A DNA stretch of 64,000 nucleotides, taken from contig NC_135559.1 of NCBI RefSeq assembly GCF_964340395.1, positions 519,501 through 583,500 of the forward strand, given 5' to 3'. The position numbers and the translations under genes are program-made. This stretch comes from Glandiceps talaboti (taxonomy: Eukaryota > Hemichordata > Enteropneusta > Spengelidae). The first letter of the stretch is position 1, and every line of letters begins with the position of its first letter. A model generated the notes under the pieces. It was not told the DNA's origin, ran no database searches, and was given only the letters and a program-made list of their open reading frames with translations. Below, piece by piece: positions 57,065 to 64,000 of the stretch.

Positions 57065-58085
57065 TTCGTTTGTTACAGTCATACACAACTACATAGCATA
57101 GGGCATAAAATAATAGTGAATGGCGGACGATCCCTTAGTTTGTTTAATTGGGTCAAAGGTCACATCATTGGATGGCCTTCTACATGCAAGGTAAATGTAA
57201 TGGCGCTACAGCAACGTGAATCTTACTACGTGATAATCACCAAGAATACAATGTCTTTTAATTGGCACGATGCTACGCTAATTAGCTGCAATAATTGTAG
57301 CGTAAATGTTTGGGTGTGTGCATTTTAGCTTTTGTTTCGAGCTTTTCATTGTTCCGGGGTTTGCACTCAAAAACTGCACTCAGTGCAGAATACAAACCAA
57401 GAAACGATAATTAAATTTAAGGCTAAAAACCCCCAAAATCTCAAAAACACCAAAAACTAATACCCCACCCCCCAAAAAACAAACAAACAAACAAATCCCA
57501 AAAACAAACTAACACAAAAAACCCCCAAATCAAACCAAAACCTCAAACAATAAAGCGTATTGCAACTAAATGCTAACATGATAAGACCTAACAGTTACAT
57601 TGTAAAAGGCAAACCAAACGAAAACATTTATTGATCGTGGTGGAGGGTTCACAGTTTCCCGTCAGAATTTTCGTTGACTGTAACCTTTATCATTGTGACA
57701 AGTGAGTTTAGACGTAAGCACCACGTACAACTTCTGATTTGTACTTTCACTGAGATCTCGTCTACTACAGCTCAGATATGATATACATTTACATTGTATC
57801 ATAAACCTGGCATATTATTAGAGCTCTATTGTAAGCACTACTTCAACGTAAGTTTCACCAGTTTAAATTTGAATAAATAAAAGGTTCTAGGCGTAATGTT
57901 ACTCGCCATTACTCCGTACACTGTTCATGATCTTGATATTGTGATCCAGCAAACCAAAACATATTCGTATCACAGAGGAGGATGGAAGGGGTGCAAAGCT
58001 CTGTTGTATCATTGACCTTAACTGTTCCTTCATTGGCACGCTGAACAATTACACATACTGCATGAACACTTTCAGTTCAAATAAC
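57065..58085. other. MAO upstream region
   Basis: The first few hundred bases should hold the MAO promoter. GCAATAATTGTAGCGT near 57288-57302 matches the end of the foldback element at 30746, so a fragment of that family lies here. A small palindrome GCACTCAGTGC is at about 57374. I see no gene. Confidence 0.45.
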
Positions 58086-58091
58086 TTTATT
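58086..58091 (-). promoter_or_regulatory. Candidate poly(A) signal for the leftward membrane-protein gene
   Basis: TTTATT, which is AATAAA on the minus strand. If used, the 3' UTR of the gene ending at 61744 would be about 3.6 kb. That length is inferred from the absence of any other gene in between. Confidence 0.35.
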
Positions 58092-59814
58092 GCTAAAATT
58101 ATAATACATTCAAACTTGAATAATTCAAAAAACACTCCACGAAAAATAAAAGATAAAATGAAAGAACTTTTTTAAAGACGAAAAAAGGGTCAATGTTATA
58201 TTTTAAAACGATCCTTTACTTACTTACAAACAAAGTTAGATATTACTATCTCTATCATAAAGTGGCCACTGAACTGAAAGGTATAGCCTGATAACCAGTA
58301 AAAACTATCAAGTTGACACAAATCGTGTTCTATATAGAGAAAAACCTTGTCAATGAAAAGAACAGCACTTGCAGAAAAGGAAAAAACAGGGCTATCACAT
58401 TTCAAAACCTTAACCAATATGTACTGTCAAAGAACAAGCTACTAGTTGTAAAAATCCCAGTATCAAATATTAATAAATAACAACATAAACACAAGAACGG
58501 AATCTAAGATTAATTAATATTTCAAGGCCTGGTGTGATGACGTAACGCATGCTATCAGAGCAAATACGTATTTATTCTTTAAAAAGTAACAAATTGAACA
58601 TAAACTTGGAAAATAACAATTCAATTATCCCTAAATTAAGAACGTCAAACAACGACAGGGCGTAGATTTTAATATTTCAATGTCTAGTGTGATGACATTC
58701 TCGGAGTTAAAATTTAAAAAAACCCACACTATTTCAGAGTACCTCTATTAAGGTGGAGGTATTCTGAGCTAACTCCTCCATGGTTTTACAAACAGGAAAT
58801 GTAAACGCAAAATATAATTATTGTGTCTAAGAATCAGATATGTATTACAACCAACAACGCAAAACGCAAAAGTTAGAAATTTAAAAATTACAAAATTGGA
58901 CGAAATACAAACCGTGAAAATAAAATCTATCACTACAATATTTAAATCTACATTATAAAATATCTCTTTTTACCAAATTACAATGTATTAATCAAAAGAC
59001 CTCATCATTGTATTTCCAACATGTCTACCCAATAAACCATAAGATTCTTAGAGATCCTTATGAGCTGCCGTAGAGCTAAAATGCATATATACCTTCAGCT
59101 GCGAAAGCTTACTGATGCAAAAATCACACAAATAATAGTACTTGAAATGGACATATGTCCTTGGGTTCAGCTTTAAGCTGAACACCATTCGCTGCATTAC
59201 GTCATGATTGGTCACGTGACATGGACGGAATAGTTGTCGCCGCGCTGGGACAGATAATATATCATTTGTGATTGAAAATCTGGCAGAATATTTTGGCTAC
59301 GTGATTGGGATGTACGTCACGTGAACTTCGCCTGAATGTAAATATCCTTTATAAAATTAGAAGCAACACAAAATAATGATAAAAAAAACAAACCCAAACA
59401 AATCAACAATGTTACATTTCGTAAATTTTCTACTAATCTTTTTCATTTCTACAGAATAAGTAGTTAGAAATTAGTGCCATCGTAATATGATACTTTAATT
59501 TCTTTTGATTGATAAATACGTCTAGTGCTTCAAACATCCAACACACGCCCTCTACGTCACGTATTCTAAATCCAATAAAAATCTTTTTAGTCGTCCGAGA
59601 TTCAAGCTGAGGGAGTCAGTGCATACACATGTAGTTGTCACTCAACCTTACTCTAGACTTAGTTTTAAAAAAATTGTCGTTATAAAATGAAAATGAAATG
59701 GCAATAATTCAGATTAAAAAGGTCAATGTGTATTTTCACCTCCCATAGTGAAATGTTTACCCTAAATTATGTATAATAAAGGTGAAATAGTTACTTACAC
59801 CAACTCTATGCGGG

Positions 59815-60115
59815 ATTAGTGAGTTAGTTGTTCAAACTGAGTTAATTACTAAGTTGCTCAAACTGAGTTAGTTAATTGTTCAAACTGAGCTAGTTAGTTA
59901 GTTGTTCAAACTTGGTTAGTTAGTTAGTTGTTCAAACTGAGTTAGTTAGTTAGTTAGTTAGTTGTTCAAACTGAGTTAGTTAGTTAGTTAGTTAGTTAGT
60001 TGTTCAAACTGAGTTAGTTAGTTAGTTAGTTAGTTAGTTGTCAAACTGAGTTAGTTAGTTAGTTGTTCAAACTTGGTTAGTTAGTTAGTTTTTTTTAAAA
60101 CTGACTTACGGTGAT
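59815..60115. repeat. (GTTA)n-based complex repeat
   Basis: Runs of GTTAGTTAGTTA alternate with GTTCAAACTGA, making units of about 30-45 bases of variable length. Decayed copies of GAGTTAGT continue to about 60375. Confidence 0.93.
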
Positions 60116-60780
60116 GACCGTGAGTTATGAAAATAGTTGTTGAACAATGAGTTAGTGTGGGGTCCGGTTAGTAACTCAGTTGTTATAATTAATTCAATTA
60201 GTATAGTGAGTTAGTTGTTTGAAACTGAGTTAGTGAGTTACTTATTTCAAATTTAGTGAGTTAGTTATTTAAAACTGGGTTAGTGAGTTACTTATTTCTA
60301 ATTGAGTTAGTAAATTAGTTAAAATTGTGTGAGTGAGTGAGTAAGTTAGTTGTTCAAAATTGAGTTAGTGAGATAGTTGGTCAAAGCAATTGGTGCAGTG
60401 ACTGTAAGCGTGTGTGTGTGTGGGGGGGGGGGGAGGGGGGCGTTGAATTATGACCCGGTTGTCTACATACAGATATTGCCAACACATGAACTGATTGTGA
60501 AGTTACCATCCTCTTTCAGCAATGATTTGTAGATTTGAACCCGTCTGACCTAGTCTGTTATGATTTATTACAAATACTAGTTGTTAATAAAATCACATAT
60601 TAATTCTCATTCAATCCTAGAGTGCCTTCAGATAATTTACCTTCTGAGACAGTCACATAATTTGCATAATGCCCTGAGGTCCTAACTCATAGAACAATGC
60701 CAATGCATTGACTTAGCCACTTCAAACTGTATGATAACAAATGGCTTTATAAATTCACAGATTCAAATATTGAATTAGTA

Positions 60781-61041
60781 AACATACACATACATACACA
60801 CATACATACATACATACATACATACATACATACATACATGCATACATACATACATACATACATACATACATACATACATACACACACACACATACATACA
60901 TACATACATACATACATACATACATACATAAATACATACATACATACATACATACATACATACATACATACATACATACACACATACATACATACATACA
61001 TACATACATACATACATACATACATACATACATACATACAC
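60781..61041. repeat. (CATA)n microsatellite
   Basis: About 260 bases of CATA tetranucleotides with short CA interruptions. Confidence 0.97.
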
Positions 61042-61743
61042 ACAACTAAGTGTGACATATCTTCAAATGAGTGACAAGTCTGTCATAAAATATCATAAAT
61101 AGTAACGTAACTTAATATTTACACTAGATAGTAAAAAACTCAGACACTACTAAAATAGACTGATTGTCATTATAACGCAAATCTAGATCTTAAAGTCGAT
61201 TTGACTCCATTTTGATTACCTGTGGACCACTCAACAAATTAATTCACTGAATAAAAAGAATCATAAATTGTCCGGCTACTTCAAGCAGAAATCGAATCTC
61301 CAATGACACACTGAGAAAGCCTAGTCAGTTTACAGACGAGAACCGATATTCCGTCGGAAGAGAGCAAGAATCAGTCGGTGTACAACTCATCCACTTTTTA
61401 AAAAGTGTTGACGTGTTTATAATGTCTACTTCTCTCTATTGTCTTATAAATCTATGTAAATTTCGTTAACTGGTAAATTGTATGTTAATTTAATAAAATC
61501 AATAATATTTACAGTCGTTAATTTCTAAATGTTTAACAAAACTTCAAATCTTAGACATCCGACACACGGTAGGATTGTCTGAGTTCAAATGCAGCATCAC
61601 ATGGTGTATGAACTTTTAAAAACTGACAAACAAACAAAAACAAAATAAAAACAAAAACCAAAATAAAACAGGAAAAAAACTAACTACGAGAACGGAAATC
61701 GGCTAACGGTGCAATTATTCGCAAAAGCGTACCTCTATCACCA

Positions 61744-63977
<2,234 letters not shown>

Positions 63978-64000
63978 CTGTTGAAGTAAAACATTTATAT

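Larger units (their letters stand above)
58092..61743 (-). other. Probable long 3' UTR or intergenic DNA with repeats
   Basis: No coding region is supported. The stretch holds a GTTA-based repeat, a TATG/CATA microsatellite (both listed separately) and a G-homopolymer near 60421-60440. A CACGTGACATGG and a CACGTGAAC motif lie near 59213 and 59317; these E-box-like words are short and unproven. Confidence 0.4.

Noticed and set aside
59200-59330. Cluster of CACGTGA words as a regulatory element
   Set aside because: The matches are short, only two or three occur, and they lie far from any mapped promoter.

Overview
This is a window of animal (metazoan) nuclear DNA. Most genes are split by GT..AG introns, coding density is low, microsatellites and minisatellites are everywhere, and every protein I can name is a typical bilaterian one. 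The base composition is AT-rich. The mix of an intronless TRIM-NHL gene, an ER-retained serpin, FIS1, ACOT9 and a flavin monoamine oxidase fits a marine invertebrate, most plausibly a non-vertebrate deuterostome such as a hemichordate or lancelet. The species cannot be fixed from this sequence.

Layout from left to right: an intronless TRIM-NHL ubiquitin-ligase gene (+, 2.2-4.4 kb); an H-type ferritin with three coding exons (+, 7.3-10.9 kb) and a large 66-bp minisatellite in its second intron; a small unrecognised one-pass membrane protein (+, 13.9 kb); an intronless serpin with a signal peptide, a dibasic reactive site and a C-terminal RDEL (+, 16.2-17.4 kb); FIS1 in four exons (+, 19.0-21.7 kb); a BTB-BACK-kelch gene (-, 25.8-27.6 kb) whose 5' intron holds a 27-bp minisatellite; ACOT9 in 13 exons (+, 31.2-43.4 kb); a monoamine oxidase in at least 15 exons (-, 57.1-46.0 kb, with candidate tail exons near 45.2 kb); and the 3' part of an unrecognised single-pass membrane protein (-, running off the right edge). 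The genes belong to unrelated cell functions (iron storage, mitochondrial fission, mitochondrial acyl-CoA hydrolysis, amine oxidation, protein turnover). I see no operon-like or pathway logic. ACOT9, FIS1 and MAO are all mitochondrial in other animals, but this may be chance.

The most striking structure is a class of minisatellites seeded by exon-intron boundaries. The 3' end of ACOT9 exon 10 plus its 5' splice site is repeated about 37 more times downstream of the real donor, so 38 near-identical donors stand in a row. The MAO exon 2 acceptor plus the start of that exon is repeated seven times upstream of the real acceptor. ACOT9 exon 6 has one fresh duplicate of its donor end, and FIS1 exon 2 has one decayed duplicate. 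Together these look like stages of one process in three genes. Other minisatellites in introns and several hairpin elements of MITE type account for much of the remaining sequence.
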